Assembly (NCBI RefSeq): GCF_018403325.1
Contig: NZ_BOSL01000006.1
Coordinates: 1-64,000 of the forward strand
DNA from: Paenibacillus vini
Lineage (GTDB): Bacteria; Bacillota; Bacilli; Paenibacillales; Paenibacillaceae
Direction of reading: 5' to 3'
DNA: 64,000 nucleotides
Of this stretch, positions 1 to 7,322 are shown piece by piece. The translations under genes and the position numbers were made by a program. Position 1 is the stretch's first letter. Each line of letters opens with the position of its first letter. The notes beneath the pieces are model-generated. The model searched no databases. It was not told the origin of the DNA and saw only the letters and a list, made by a program, of their open reading frames with translations.

Positions 1-1
1 C

Positions 2-118
2 GTGTATTATCAAGGGGCGATTTACATTTTTGGCGGTGGATTAACGCAAGTCGATGTGTTTTATACGGACGACCAGCCAGAAAGAGTAGCTTTATTAGCA
101 TGGCTAGCTACAAGATAG
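2..118 (+). CDS. C-terminal end of a phage tail-region protein (partial)
   Basis: An open frame enters from the left edge and ends at TAG 116-118, giving 38 residues. It contains YIFGGG, which resembles the strand motif of kelch-type beta-propellers, and ends LAWLATR. The stop lies 10 bases before the next start, and the ribosome site of the tail-fibre gene follows at once, so the two are probably co-transcribed. Position suggests a phage tail or baseplate protein. The visible piece is too short to name a family. Confidence 0.5.
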   Translation: MYYQGAIYIFGGGLTQVDVFYTDDQPERVALLAWLATR

Positions 119-128
119 GAGGGATACA

Positions 129-1646
129 ATGCGTACCAAAACACAAAATCTCGGACTTAACGTCTGGAGCCGCGATGATAAACTTAACGTTGCGGAGTGG
201 ACCGAAAACTTTACGAAGCTGGACGCTGCCGTCCCTGCTGCCGAGCAAGCCGCAAAGGACGCCGCAAAACAGTATACGGATGACGCGGTAGGTGACGTAG
301 AGGCACAAGTACAGCTCGTCAGCGATGCGGTCAACGGGGCGACAGCGGATGTAGGCTCGCTAAATCAGCGCGTGACGGCGGCAGAAAACAAAAGTGTAAT
401 AACCCAAATCAATGACCTTGCCGCGAGCTCCCCATCTACATCCGTTAATATTGTTGGAGGCACGGGTATTTTGGTGGAGAGTGTTGCGGAGACAAACGAA
501 ATAAAAGTAACCGCAACAGGGACAGCATTACCCGGGGAACACGCATCTACGCATTTAACAAATGGCAGTGATCCGATACCGGAAGCAACAACATCATCAA
601 GTGGGTTAATGAGCCCGTTGGATAAGCAAGCTATCGCGGACACAACTGGTATGCTAGACGACATTGCCGCGCAGTTGGCGGAAACGGCAAATGGAAACGC
701 ATTAATAAACGGTAATTTTGATGTTTGGCAAAGGGCAGTAAATGCCAATATGGTCGGTATGCAGTATGTTGCAGACAGGTGGCAAAATGTTCTCATATCT
801 AGCGTAAGTGACCCCTCGGTAATCACTGTAAATCGCATGCCTTCGCAAGGTGGAGACGTACCAGGCTCGGCTTATTATATGCGATTTGAGATAACAAACC
901 CTGGTACAGGAATCGTTTCATACGCGCGTTGCAACATGATGCAAGCAATAGAAAATGGCGTTCGCAAGCTCGCTGGCGCGGGGAGAAAGGTAACGTTGAG
1001 TTTTTGGGCCCGTACCAATATCCCTGGAAAATTAATCGGAGTAAATCTCCATCAAGACTATGGTACTGGCGGTACGCCATCAACATACGAAAACATATAC
1101 GGAAGAAACTTTGAATTAACCTCCGAATGGAGGAGGTACTCACATACATTTGAGACAAACTCTCTTGCAGGGAAAACATTTGGATTGAACAATAACGATG
1201 TATTGACACCACAAATTTGGCTAATGTGGGGAGAAGACTACAAGATCAGATTTGGAACACCAGTGCCAGAAACTTTCCGGTCAGCCGGCTACGTTGATAT
1301 TGCCCAAATACAGTTAAATACTGGCGACAAGGCGTTATCTTTTCAACCGAGAAGGATCGCCGATGAAATAAACGCTTGTCAGCGGTACTTTAAAAAGTCC
1401 ATTGTAAATTTTGTATATTCCAACGTAGATAAAATCTACACCGCATTAGGCGGATGGGGGAGACCAATGCGTATTCCACCTACAATAACCTTCGGCCAAT
1501 TGCGGGGGACTTACGGAACAGAAATAGACACGACAGCCACATTATTACAACAAGACGAGAATGGAATTAAAACTATCCTTCTCGGTGAACTTCCCGTTTT
1601 AAATCAGGCGATAAGTTGCGAAGTTTCCGCTGACGCTGAATATTAA
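129..1646 (+). CDS. Phage tail fibre / receptor-binding protein
   Basis: This 505-residue protein is probably the prophage's host-recognition fibre. Residues 1-100 are polar and Ala-rich, with heptad-like stretches suited to a trimeric coiled stalk. Residues 139-165 carry the HAS/TH...GSDPI...SGLMS...DK pattern common in phage tail fibres. From NGNFDVWQR (194-202) onward there is a beta-rich region resembling carbohydrate-binding, jelly-roll-like tail modules (inference). The ATG is preceded by AGGAGGG at 117-123, which decides the start. It lies between the partial tail gene and a small downstream gene, all on the plus strand. The domain reading is from motifs, not a search. Confidence 0.8.
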   Translation: MRTKTQNLGLNVWSRDDKLNVAEWTENFTKLDAAVPAAEQAAKDAAKQYTDDAVGDVEAQVQLVSDAVNGATADVGSLNQRVTAAENKSVITQINDLAASSPSTSVNIVGGTGILVESVAETNEIKVTATGTALPGEHASTHLTNGSDPIPEATTSSSGLMSPLDKQAIADTTGMLDDIAAQLAETANGNALINGNFDVWQRAVNANMVGMQYVADRWQNVLISSVSDPSVITVNRMPSQGGDVPGSAYYMRFEITNPGTGIVSYARCNMMQAIENGVRKLAGAGRKVTLSFWARTNIPGKLIGVNLHQDYGTGGTPSTYENIYGRNFELTSEWRRYSHTFETNSLAGKTFGLNNNDVLTPQIWLMWGEDYKIRFGTPVPETFRSAGYVDIAQIQLNTGDKALSFQPRRIADEINACQRYFKKSIVNFVYSNVDKIYTALGGWGRPMRIPPTITFGQLRGTYGTEIDTTATLLQQDENGIKTILLGELPVLNQAISCEVSADAEY

Positions 1647-1658
1647 GGAGGTTTTAAT

Positions 1659-1865
1659 TTGCTGGGATATAAGCATTTCATCCGAACTGATCACGGTGGT
1701 AAAGTTCTGCATGGTTTTTCGACGGCCTTTGAAAGTCCAAGCGGAAATGACATAATGGTGAATGGAAACGCCGAAAGACACTTTCCAATAAACGTGTTGA
1801 ATGCGGCCGGAGAACCTATATACGAATTCATTGACGGGAAAATGGTAGCTATGGAGAAAGCATAG
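1659..1865 (+). CDS. Small phage tail-region protein
   Basis: A 68-residue soluble protein whose function I do not recognise. The start is TTG at 1659, supported by AAGGAGG at 1645-1651, which overlaps the stop region of the tail-fibre gene and implies translational coupling. It is polar, with no membrane segment and no cysteines. Its position right after the fibre gene resembles the small XkdX-like or fibre-assembly proteins of Bacillales phages, but I see no diagnostic motif. Two hairpins follow directly, so it ends the tail operon. Confidence 0.65.
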   Translation: MLGYKHFIRTDHGGKVLHGFSTAFESPSGNDIMVNGNAERHFPINVLNAAGEPIYEFIDGKMVAMEKA

Positions 1866-1887
1866 TAGGACGAAACTGCACAACAAG

Positions 1888-1906
1888 CACACTTATAATG
1901 AGTGTG
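1888..1906 (+). terminator. Terminator of the tail operon
   Basis: CACACT (1888-1893) and AGTGTG (1901-1906) form a 6-bp stem with a 7-base loop, followed by a T-rich tract. It lies 22 bases after the stop of the small tail-region gene. Confidence 0.6.
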
Positions 1907-1915
1907 TTTTTATTA

Positions 1916-1940
1916 AGCCCTCGGAGCTGATCCGGGGGCT
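1916..1940 (+). terminator. Second hairpin before the lysis cassette
   Basis: AGCCCTCGGA (1916-1925) pairs with TCCGGGGGCT (1931-1940) over 10 bp with one T-G pair and a 5-base loop, followed by ATTTTATTA. With the hairpin just upstream it makes a tandem terminator separating tail genes from the lysis cassette. Confidence 0.6.
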
Positions 1941-1966
1941 ATTTTATTACGGAAGAAGGCGGATGG

Positions 1967-2239
1967 ATGGATTGGGTAGCGGTAATCGCCGTAATCTCAA
2001 CGGTAAGTAGCATTATACTCGCGTGGACAACTTTCGCACGCAACGCAAAGCATGACATCAGCGCAAGCACGGAGTCCGACGTTGTTCAGCGTGTGGACGT
2101 CGAATATATCAAGCGCGGCATTGACGATATTCGTGCGGACGTGCGTGCGCAAGGCCAGCGTGTGGACGGTTTGTCCGAGCGAGTAACGCGACTTGAGGAG
2201 CGTCAAAACAGTCGCGAACGGTTGGACAAATTTGCGTAG
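1967..2239 (+). CDS. XhlA-like small membrane protein of the lysis cassette
   Basis: A 90-residue protein with one N-terminal membrane segment (about residues 3-24) followed by a charged helix with heptad spacing (about 45-85, ending RVTRLEERQNSRERLDKF). This layout fits hemolysin XhlA-like or accessory holin proteins of Bacillales phages, although XhlA usually has its membrane segment at the C-terminus, so the name is tentative. It opens a four-gene run (1967-3506) with short gaps or overlaps that ends in the endolysin, which supports a role in lysis. Confidence 0.6.
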   Translation: MDWVAVIAVISTVSSIILAWTTFARNAKHDISASTESDVVQRVDVEYIKRGIDDIRADVRAQGQRVDGLSERVTRLEERQNSRERLDKFA

Positions 2240-2251
2240 GAGGCGCGGCAT

Positions 2252-2587
2252 ATGATTTACTCCGCGATTGCGATTGGAGTTGCGGTATTGGCGGTCGTAC
2301 TGGCGCTGTTTTGGCGGCCCGGCGAACGAAAGGAACGTAGGAAGCGTAAGAAAATCGAGTTTAGCAAGATCGTGCTGGCGCTCGTCATGGCGACGTACTT
2401 TTTCGGCGTCGTCATCGGCGTCGTCGTTGTATTGCGGTCGAGTGCGGAATTGGGCGCATTGCTTGCGTTTATTGGCGCGCCGGTGGCAACGGCTCTCGGC
2501 TTTTATTACTGGAAGGCGAAAAATGAAAACGTAAGTAAAATCAAATTACATACGCCGGACGACCCGGCAGAGGAGGAAGGACCCTGA
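2252..2587 (+). CDS. Phage membrane protein of the lysis cassette
   Basis: A 111-residue protein with hydrophobic segments at about 2-20, 40-62 and 68-85, a basic cluster between the first two (ERKERRKRKK) and an acidic tail. I do not recognise the family. Its place between the XhlA-like gene and the LLH holin suggests a holin partner or antiholin. Its last codons carry the AGGAGGAAGGA ribosome site of the next gene, and the reading frames overlap, so translation is probably coupled. Confidence 0.6.
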   Translation: MIYSAIAIGVAVLAVVLALFWRPGERKERRKRKKIEFSKIVLALVMATYFFGVVIGVVVVLRSSAELGALLAFIGAPVATALGFYYWKAKNENVSKIKLHTPDDPAEEEGP

Positions 2588-2877
2588 TTGATTTAACGCC
2601 AATTGTACAAGCGGTTGTCGTATTGATCGCGGCTGTTATAACGACGTTTGTCGTCCCGTATATCCGCAGCAAAACCACTGAGCAACAACGCCAGCAGATC
2701 GCCGCATGGACGCGCATCGCCGTAGCCGCAGCGGAACAAATTTATAACGGACCCGGGCGGGGGGATGAAAAGAAGCGCTATGTGCTCGACTTTCTGGCGG
2801 CGCGCGGCTATACGGTCGACACCGACGCCATTAACGCGCTGATTGAAGCTGCGGTCCACGAATTGGGGGCAGTTTAA
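2584..2877 (+). CDS. Phage holin, LLH family
   Basis: Holins form lesions in the cytoplasmic membrane that release the endolysin. The frame encodes an N-terminal membrane segment (PIVQAVVVLIAAVITTFVVP), then AAWTRIAVAAAEQIY and GDEKKRYVLDFL, the conserved pattern of LLH-type holins. A TTG at 2623 would cut the membrane segment in half. The frame stays open back to CTG 2584 or ATT 2587, and AGGAGGAAGGA at 2570-2580 is well placed for these, so I infer a non-AUG start overlapping the previous stop (2585-2587). Length would be about 97 residues. The exact initiator is uncertain. Confidence 0.75.
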   Translation: MIDLTPIVQAVVVLIAAVITTFVVPYIRSKTTEQQRQQIAAWTRIAVAAAEQIYNGPGRGDEKKRYVLDFLAARGYTVDTDAINALIEAAVHELGAV

Positions 2878-2879
2878 AC

Positions 2880-3506
2880 GTGAATAAATCGGAGTTTATC
2901 GCCAAAATCGCGCCTCACGCTGTCGCCGACATGCGCAAAACGGGCGTAGCGGCTTCGCTAACCATCGCTCAGGCTGCGCTTGAGAGCGGATGGGGCGGCA
3001 GTGGCCTTACGAAACGCGCGAATAATCTTTTCGGGATCAAAGGCGCAGGGCCGGCGGGGAAGTGCGTTATGCCCACGCGTGAGTATAGCGGCGGCAAGTG
3101 GATTACGGTCGATGCGGCCTTTCGCGCATACCGCGATTGGGGCGAATCGATTGCGGACCACTCGGCGCTGTTTTTGCGCGGTGTATCATGGGACCGCAAT
3201 AAATATCGCGGAGTCATCGGCAAGCGCGGGGCTGCGGCGGCCCGTGCGGTGGCGGCGGCTGGCTACGCGACCGATCCGGATTATGCCGCGAAGTTGATTG
3301 CGATTATGGATGCGCACAATTTGTACGACTATGATACGCAGGGGGAGGCGGAACCGAAAGTGACGAAGGATGACGCGAATAAGATAATTAACACGTGGCT
3401 GAAACCGGCGTATGGCGCGGCAAAAACGGTAGCCGAACGTAAGGAAATCGGACGACTGGCGGATGAGCTACGTGTGGCGTCGGGCCAACCGAAACAAAAT
3501 GGTTGA
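2880..3506 (+). CDS. Endolysin: GH73 N-acetylglucosaminidase
   Basis: A 208-residue peptidoglycan hydrolase. Residues 5-155 form a glucosaminidase domain (GH73, FlgJ/LytG-like) with QAALESGWGGS, in which E35 is the likely general acid, followed by NNLFGIKG, typical of the fold. The C-terminal 45 residues (EAEPKVTKDDANKIINTWLKPAY...) look like a small wall-binding module common at the end of Paenibacillus phage lysins (inference). The start is GTG at 2880, two bases after the holin stop. There is no signal peptide, as expected for an enzyme released by the holin. Confidence 0.87.
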   Translation: MNKSEFIAKIAPHAVADMRKTGVAASLTIAQAALESGWGGSGLTKRANNLFGIKGAGPAGKCVMPTREYSGGKWITVDAAFRAYRDWGESIADHSALFLRGVSWDRNKYRGVIGKRGAAAARAVAAAGYATDPDYAAKLIAIMDAHNLYDYDTQGEAEPKVTKDDANKIINTWLKPAYGAAKTVAERKEIGRLADELRVASGQPKQNG

Positions 3507-3579
3507 TGCAAATTCTTGCGCATATAATTGCGTTGCAATACGGAAATAAGAGAACAAAACCGAATAATGCGAAATAACG

Positions 3580-3632
3580 GAACCCCTCGCGGGTCTTTGC
3601 GTAATTGACGTAGAGACTATGTCGAGGGGTTC
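3580..3632 (+). terminator. Terminator of the lysis cassette
   Basis: GAACCCCTCG (3580-3589) pairs exactly with CGAGGGGTTC (3623-3632), followed by six T's. The 33-base loop is long but the stem is perfect. It separates the endolysin gene from the following independently transcribed gene. Confidence 0.7.
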
Positions 3633-3682
3633 TTTTTTCGTTTATGGGATGGTATGATTTAGGTAATTCGGAGGGGATACAT

Positions 3683-4393
3683 ATGCGGTTTAAAAATAAA
3701 TGGGAATATGCGCTGGCTGGGTTTGTACTTGCGGCCGCTGTTTTAGCAGTAATTGTCCTAAGTTTAAACTATGGAAGTAGCGGCGGTCGGTCGAAACCCG
3801 CGGACAGATCCGAAACGAAGGATGCGATGCAGACGCAAGCGCCCACTAATTCAGAAACTAAAACCGAACCAGCGGACAACGCGCAGGGTACAGATAAATC
3901 GGAGCCGAAATTTGACTGGGCGAATGCGGAAGTGACCGAAGAAAACGTAAAAAAGGCGCTCGAAGATAATATAGGCGCTGCGATGGCTATTCCGTTGACG
4001 GAAGAAAGATTCCGCAAGTTCGTGACTAGTGCGGATGCGCAAGGGGAGTACGTTGAAATAACGTTAAACCCCGGAATTTTTGCGGATTATAAAGACTTCG
4101 TTAAAAGAGCGGGCGGTTCGTTGATCGCGTACTCTAAGGTTTTATTTGAGAATCCGCAAGTTTATGAGGTCTCGTTGAATGTATTAATTGATAATGTTGG
4201 TGGCGGTGAGAATAACGGGGTATACATATCGTGGAGACGTGATCAGGTGGCCGACGTTGATTATGACGCTGTTTTGGACAATATGTTTGGCGACTACACG
4301 ATTCCTTATCAGTTGGCGCGGAAATACAACATTCAAAAGGATATATATGATGGGCTGGAAGAGTTCAACTTACCTGAATCGAATAACTTATAA
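3683..4393 (+). CDS. Membrane-anchored prophage cargo protein, unknown function
   Basis: A 236-residue protein with a short basic N-terminus, one membrane segment (about 9-30, ALAGFVLAAAVLAVIVLSLNY), a Ser/Thr/Gln/Glu-rich linker (about 35-80) and a soluble domain predicted to face outward. I recognise no family. The start is ATG 3683, placed by GAGGGG at 3671-3676. An upstream in-frame codon at 3644 lacks a ribosome site. It sits between two strong terminators and next to the integrase, the usual place for a lysogenic-conversion (moron) gene expressed from the lysogen. The surface location is inferred from topology only. Confidence 0.7.
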   Translation: MRFKNKWEYALAGFVLAAAVLAVIVLSLNYGSSGGRSKPADRSETKDAMQTQAPTNSETKTEPADNAQGTDKSEPKFDWANAEVTEENVKKALEDNIGAAMAIPLTEERFRKFVTSADAQGEYVEITLNPGIFADYKDFVKRAGGSLIAYSKVLFENPQVYEVSLNVLIDNVGGGENNGVYISWRRDQVADVDYDAVLDNMFGDYTIPYQLARKYNIQKDIYDGLEEFNLPESNNL

Positions 4394-4397
4394 GTAA

Positions 4398-4444
4398 AGA
4401 GGGCGCAGATTCGCGGAGTCAGATCCGTTGGGTCTGCGCCCTCT
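4398..4444. terminator. Bidirectional terminator between cargo gene and integrase
   Basis: AGAGGGCGCAGA (4398-4409) is a perfect 12-bp complement of TCTGCGCCCTCT (4433-4444). T-rich sequence follows on the plus side and A-rich sequence on the other, so it can end both convergent transcripts. Confidence 0.85.
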
Positions 4445-4453
4445 TTATTGTGT

Positions 4454-5497
4454 TTATCGCTTAGTCTTTCTACTGCGTTCCAATTTACCAACAATCGCGT
4501 TCATTGGCGAAAACTCTTCGTGGTTTTTTTTCACGTTCTTATCGGACAGGTGCGTGTAGTGTGCCGTCATTCTTCCGTCCGCGTGTCCGAGAATAACTTG
4601 TAGATGGCGTTGCGAGCCGCCTTCTTCAAGAAAGAGAGTCGCCCCGGAATGGCGCATTAAGTGCGGGTATACTCGCTTATCTAATCCAGCCATTTCCGCG
4701 TACTTTTTTAATTGGTGGCGAAAGTGATTAGGAGTCAGGCGCTCTCCGTAATTACTCAGAAATACGTAGTCACTGCTAAACTCGACAGTCTCACGCATCA
4801 ACTCGGTTATAAGTTTCAGAGTCCGCTTTGTGATCGGAACTATCCGTGACTTTCGTGTTTTTGTAATATCGCGGCGAAGGAATACGCTGCAGGTCGACGG
4901 GTCTACGTTTTCTCGCCGGAGAGTCAACGCCTCATCAACGCGAAGCATTCCGTCAATTAGTAAGTTAAGCACAACGTAGTCGCGGAACTCGCTATACTTC
5001 CGTTGGTTCGGAGCGTCGAGTAGGCGCTTCAACTCCTCAGGAGACAAAACCTCGATGTCGCGTCCGATATCTTGAACATTCCTCAAATATGCGAAGGGGT
5101 TTGAGTCAATGACTCCTTCTTCATGCAAAAACTTGAACATTGTCTTTAAATTCTTGATACGCGTGTTAATCGACTTAGGCTCAAGCCCGATGGTCCTCAC
5201 GTAATCAGGAACGTTACAATCCTCGCTAAACTTAACCTTTTCGTCGCGCAACCATATGATGTACTCGCGGCCGAGCTCTACGTCTACGTTTCGAATGTCT
5301 CGCCCAACGCCGCGCATGTCCAGGTACTCGCAGAAGTACTTATAGTTCGCAACGTATGTCTTGAGGGTGTTGTCTGCGCGCCCCTCTGCTTTTCTCGCCT
5401 GATAATAATATTCGAACAAATAGTCGAGCGAATATCGCAGCTTGTCCGAAGTTCTCTCGTTCTTAACCGCGCGCCCCTTACGTTTGTCTTCGCTCAA
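4454..5497 (-). CDS. Tyrosine recombinase, prophage integrase
   Basis: A 347-residue integrase that would catalyse site-specific insertion and excision of the prophage. Residues 20-130 form the SAM-like core-binding domain (TLKTYVANYKYFCEYL). The catalytic domain shows R186 in GMLRVDEAL, a lysine in TKTRKSR (213-218), H279-L-M-R282, H305 in LGHADG and the nucleophile Y314 in TAHYTHLS, so all active residues are present. It reads leftward away from the tRNA-Ala junction at 5656-5695, with about 160 bp between start and junction that hold three direct repeats. It is the last gene on the right of the prophage. Family assignment is certain; partner site use is inferred. Confidence 0.93.
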   Translation of the reverse strand: MSEDKRKGRAVKNERTSDKLRYSLDYLFEYYYQARKAEGRADNTLKTYVANYKYFCEYLDMRGVGRDIRNVDVELGREYIIWLRDEKVKFSEDCNVPDYVRTIGLEPKSINTRIKNLKTMFKFLHEEGVIDSNPFAYLRNVQDIGRDIEVLSPEELKRLLDAPNQRKYSEFRDYVVLNLLIDGMLRVDEALTLRRENVDPSTCSVFLRRDITKTRKSRIVPITKRTLKLITELMRETVEFSSDYVFLSNYGERLTPNHFRHQLKKYAEMAGLDKRVYPHLMRHSGATLFLEEGGSQRHLQVILGHADGRMTAHYTHLSDKNVKKNHEEFSPMNAIVGKLERSRKTKR

Positions 5498-5587
5498 ATC
5501 AAAAAAGCTCCTTCCCGTTATATTACGGAAAGAAGCCGATTATTCTGCGCGTATATCTTCGTCAATTTAGAGCGTATATCCGTATAT

Positions 5588-5622
5588 GTCAACGTACAGT
5601 CAACGTATACAGTCAGCGTACA
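5588..5622 (+). repeat. Three direct repeats next to the integrase, possible arm-type sites
   Basis: GTCAACGTACA (5588-5598), GTCAACGTATACA (5599-5611) and GTCAGCGTACA (5612-5622) lie head to tail with no spacer. They sit 90 bp upstream of the integrase start and about 35 bp from the attachment junction. That position fits integrase arm-binding sites or an operator for the int promoter. Which of the two is not decidable from sequence. Confidence 0.6.
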
Positions 5623-5655
5623 GTTTGCGTTGAAACAACGGGATTTTAACGATGA

Positions 5656-5670
5656 CGCTGCCAGCGATGC
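5656..5670 (-). other. Probable att core in the tRNA anticodon region
   Basis: The last bases that fit tRNA-Ala(GGC) are the anticodon stem-loop strand GCATCGCTGGCAGCG. Sequence to the left no longer fits a tRNA, so the crossover lies within or at the left edge of this block. Anticodon loops are common tyrosine-integrase targets. The true core can only be fixed by comparing both prophage ends. Confidence 0.55.
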
Positions 5671-5695
5671 GCTCTCCCAGCTGAGCTAAGGCCCC
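5656..5695 (-). tRNA. 5' half of tRNA-Ala(GGC), cut at the prophage junction
   Basis: On the minus strand from 5695 the sequence reads acceptor strand GGGGCCT, TA, a complete D-arm (GCTC AGCTGGGA GAGC), G26, anticodon-stem strand CATCG and loop CTGGCAG with anticodon GGC, then only CG of the 3' stem strand. After 5656 the tRNA stops: there is no CGATG completion, no T-arm and no 3' acceptor strand. The host side (promoter and 5' half) is on the right and prophage DNA on the left, so this is an attachment-site junction in the anticodon region. The missing 3' half should lie at the other prophage end, outside this window. Confidence 0.8.
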
Positions 5696-5717
5696 TTGTC
5701 TCATAAGCGACTATTTT

Positions 5718-5746
5718 ATTTTATAAAAATGGTTGCTTGATGTCAA
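5718..5746 (-). promoter_or_regulatory. Promoter of the interrupted tRNA-Ala gene, pointing at the integrase
   Basis: On the minus strand TTGACA (5746-5741), a 17-base spacer and TAAAAT (5723-5718) form a near-consensus sigma-A promoter about 23 bases upstream of the tRNA 5' end. With the tRNA cut, transcription would run through the junction toward the integrase start at 5497, with no terminator visible between. Confidence 0.75.
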
Positions 5747-5765
5747 GAATTTTTTTGAAAAAAAT

Positions 5766-5785
5766 ATCCGGCAAGATTACCGGAT
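5766..5785 (-). terminator. Terminator of the 5803-6111 gene
   Basis: On the minus strand ATCCGG and CCGGAT pair across an 8-base loop and are followed by ATTTTTTT. The hairpin is 17 bases after the stop of the leftward small gene. Confidence 0.7.
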
Positions 5786-5802
5786 TAAATACTGCCCTAA
5801 AA

Positions 5803-6111
5803 TTAGAAGCGGACTGCGGTAATTCTCGGAAATGGAATCATTACGACTTGTCCGGAATCATCGATCAGTTCGAGAGATTCTGTTTGGATAGATACGAGAG
5901 TTCCTTGAATCAGGGATTCTCCGGCAATAACCGTCAAAAACCTTCCTTCCGACTTGGCTAACTTCTCGTAGGTTTCGGCATCCGGAAATTTTGAGGCCTC
6001 GATGGACGATTCTAGGTGGTCAATCCGGTTCTCCAGCAGTTCGATTCTGGCCTGGAGTGTTCGTATTCGTGTGCGTAGCGGGGTATTCAACAGAAATTGT
6101 AATGCGCGCAT
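5803..6111 (-). CDS. Small coiled-coil protein with a DUF2642-like C-terminus
   Basis: A 102-residue host protein. Residues 12-45 form a heptad-patterned helix (RIRTLQARIELLENRIDHLESSI). Residues 58-102 form a compact beta-rich segment (VIAGESLIQGTLVSIQTESLELIDDSG...VMIPFPRITAVRF) that resembles DUF2642 or Sm-like small barrels of Bacillales. No function is known to me. The start is ATG 6111, with AGGGGGTGA just upstream; a longer frame from 6129 would bury the ribosome site. It is the first host gene right of the prophage and has its own terminator. Confidence 0.6.
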   Translation of the reverse strand: MRALQFLLNTPLRTRIRTLQARIELLENRIDHLESSIEASKFPDAETYEKLAKSEGRFLTVIAGESLIQGTLVSIQTESLELIDDSGQVVMIPFPRITAVRF

Positions 6112-6338
6112 ACATATCACCCCCTTCACTATATGATATGTTTAATAGTTTGATAGGGTTTGGACAACGTTAAGAAAGGTGAGAAGCCGGCGGGCTTTCG
6201 GTGTGGTTACTTTGGAAAACATTCAGGTCTGCAACGCTATTGTGCGGTCATTTAGGGTGTGGTTCAATAGACTGGTAAGGCGGATTTTGATGTTTACCTT
6301 ACGAGGCGATTCTCATGGGAGTATAAGGAGGAATTAAG

Positions 6339-7226
6339 GTGAAGCCTTCGACTTCGTCTTCGCTTCATATTCAGCCGGACCAAATAATCTTGCCGTCAAG
6401 GTTTCCGCTCTCGATTTCGAGCTCCAAGGGGGTAACGCCTTCCTTCCAGCGGCTGCACTGGCACCGGGCGCTCGAGATTAACTGGATTACCGGCGGCAGC
6501 GGCATTTATATGATCAATGGCCGGGAATATCATTTCGAGCAGGGGGATCTGTTTCTGATCGACTCTCATGATCTGCACCGTGCCTACGAAAGCAAAAACC
6601 TGGAGATGGTGATCGTGATGTTTGAACCCGCATTACTTGGAGCCGAACAGAGATACGATCCGGATATTTTGCAGCCATTCAGACATACAGGAACGAGATT
6701 TTCCAATCACATTTCTCATACCCATCCGTCCAGTCCATTGCTGGGCGAATATATTGAAAAAATGCAGCGGGAGTATGAGTCGGGCCAGCCTTCCTTCATC
6801 TCGGCTGTCCGCGGGCTGCTACTGTTGTTCATGACGGAAATTAACCGGCGTTTCCGCACGGAGCAAGACACATTCGGGTACGCCAGCACGAAGCATTTGG
6901 AGCAAATCCGCGAGGTCATTCAAACGATGGATGCAGACTTGGCGAAGCCCTGGTCCTTAAAGGAGTTAGCCGATCTGGTTCATTTAAGTCCATCGCGCTT
7001 CAGTGTGTTATTTAGTCAAATCGTCGGATCGTCGCCGATGAATTATCTGGTTCAACTGCGGCTCGAATACGCGGTCAAGCTGCTGGAGGAAGATGATCTG
7101 AGTGTACTGGAAATTGCCGAGACCACCGGATTTCGCAACTTGTCCAATTTTAACCGGTTATTTCTTCATCATATCGGGGTATCGCCGAGCGTTTTAAGAA
7201 GACGGCTTCGCGGTAAAACCGAATAA
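6339..7226 (+). CDS. AraC-family transcriptional regulator
   Basis: A 295-residue regulator with an N-terminal cupin-type sensing domain (about 15-150; HWHRALEINWITGG and EQGDLFLIDSHDLHR) and a C-terminal double helix-turn-helix (about 195-292; WSLKELADLVHLSPSRFSVLF and EIAETTGFRNLSNFNRLFLHHIGVSPS). The start is GTG 6339 behind AAGGAGG. Cupin AraC proteins usually sense sugars and activate neighbouring catabolic genes. The next two genes encode a BadF-type kinase and a GH4 phospho-glucosidase, so it probably controls their expression in response to a beta-glucoside or amino-sugar. That link is inferred from proximity; a terminator separates them. Confidence 0.88.
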   Translation: MKPSTSSSLHIQPDQIILPSRFPLSISSSKGVTPSFQRLHWHRALEINWITGGSGIYMINGREYHFEQGDLFLIDSHDLHRAYESKNLEMVIVMFEPALLGAEQRYDPDILQPFRHTGTRFSNHISHTHPSSPLLGEYIEKMQREYESGQPSFISAVRGLLLLFMTEINRRFRTEQDTFGYASTKHLEQIREVIQTMDADLAKPWSLKELADLVHLSPSRFSVLFSQIVGSSPMNYLVQLRLEYAVKLLEEDDLSVLEIAETTGFRNLSNFNRLFLHHIGVSPSVLRRRLRGKTE

Positions 7227-7257
7227 GACTCAAAACAGTAAGATAGTATCATTATAG

Positions 7258-7288
7258 AGGACTATTGCAGAGGAATTGCGATAGTCCT
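7258..7288 (+). terminator. Terminator after the AraC gene
   Basis: AGGACTAT (7258-7265) pairs with ATAGTCCT (7281-7288), followed by a run of T's. It lies 32 bases past the stop and just before the ribosome site of the next gene. Confidence 0.75.
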
Positions 7289-7322
7289 TTTTTGTATGCT
7301 AATGGTGAAGGAGAGATGCGGG

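Noticed and set aside
5737-5961. A plus-strand open frame at the tRNA junction
   Set aside because: It overlaps the promoter, terminator and coding part of the leftward DUF2642-like gene and lacks a ribosome site.
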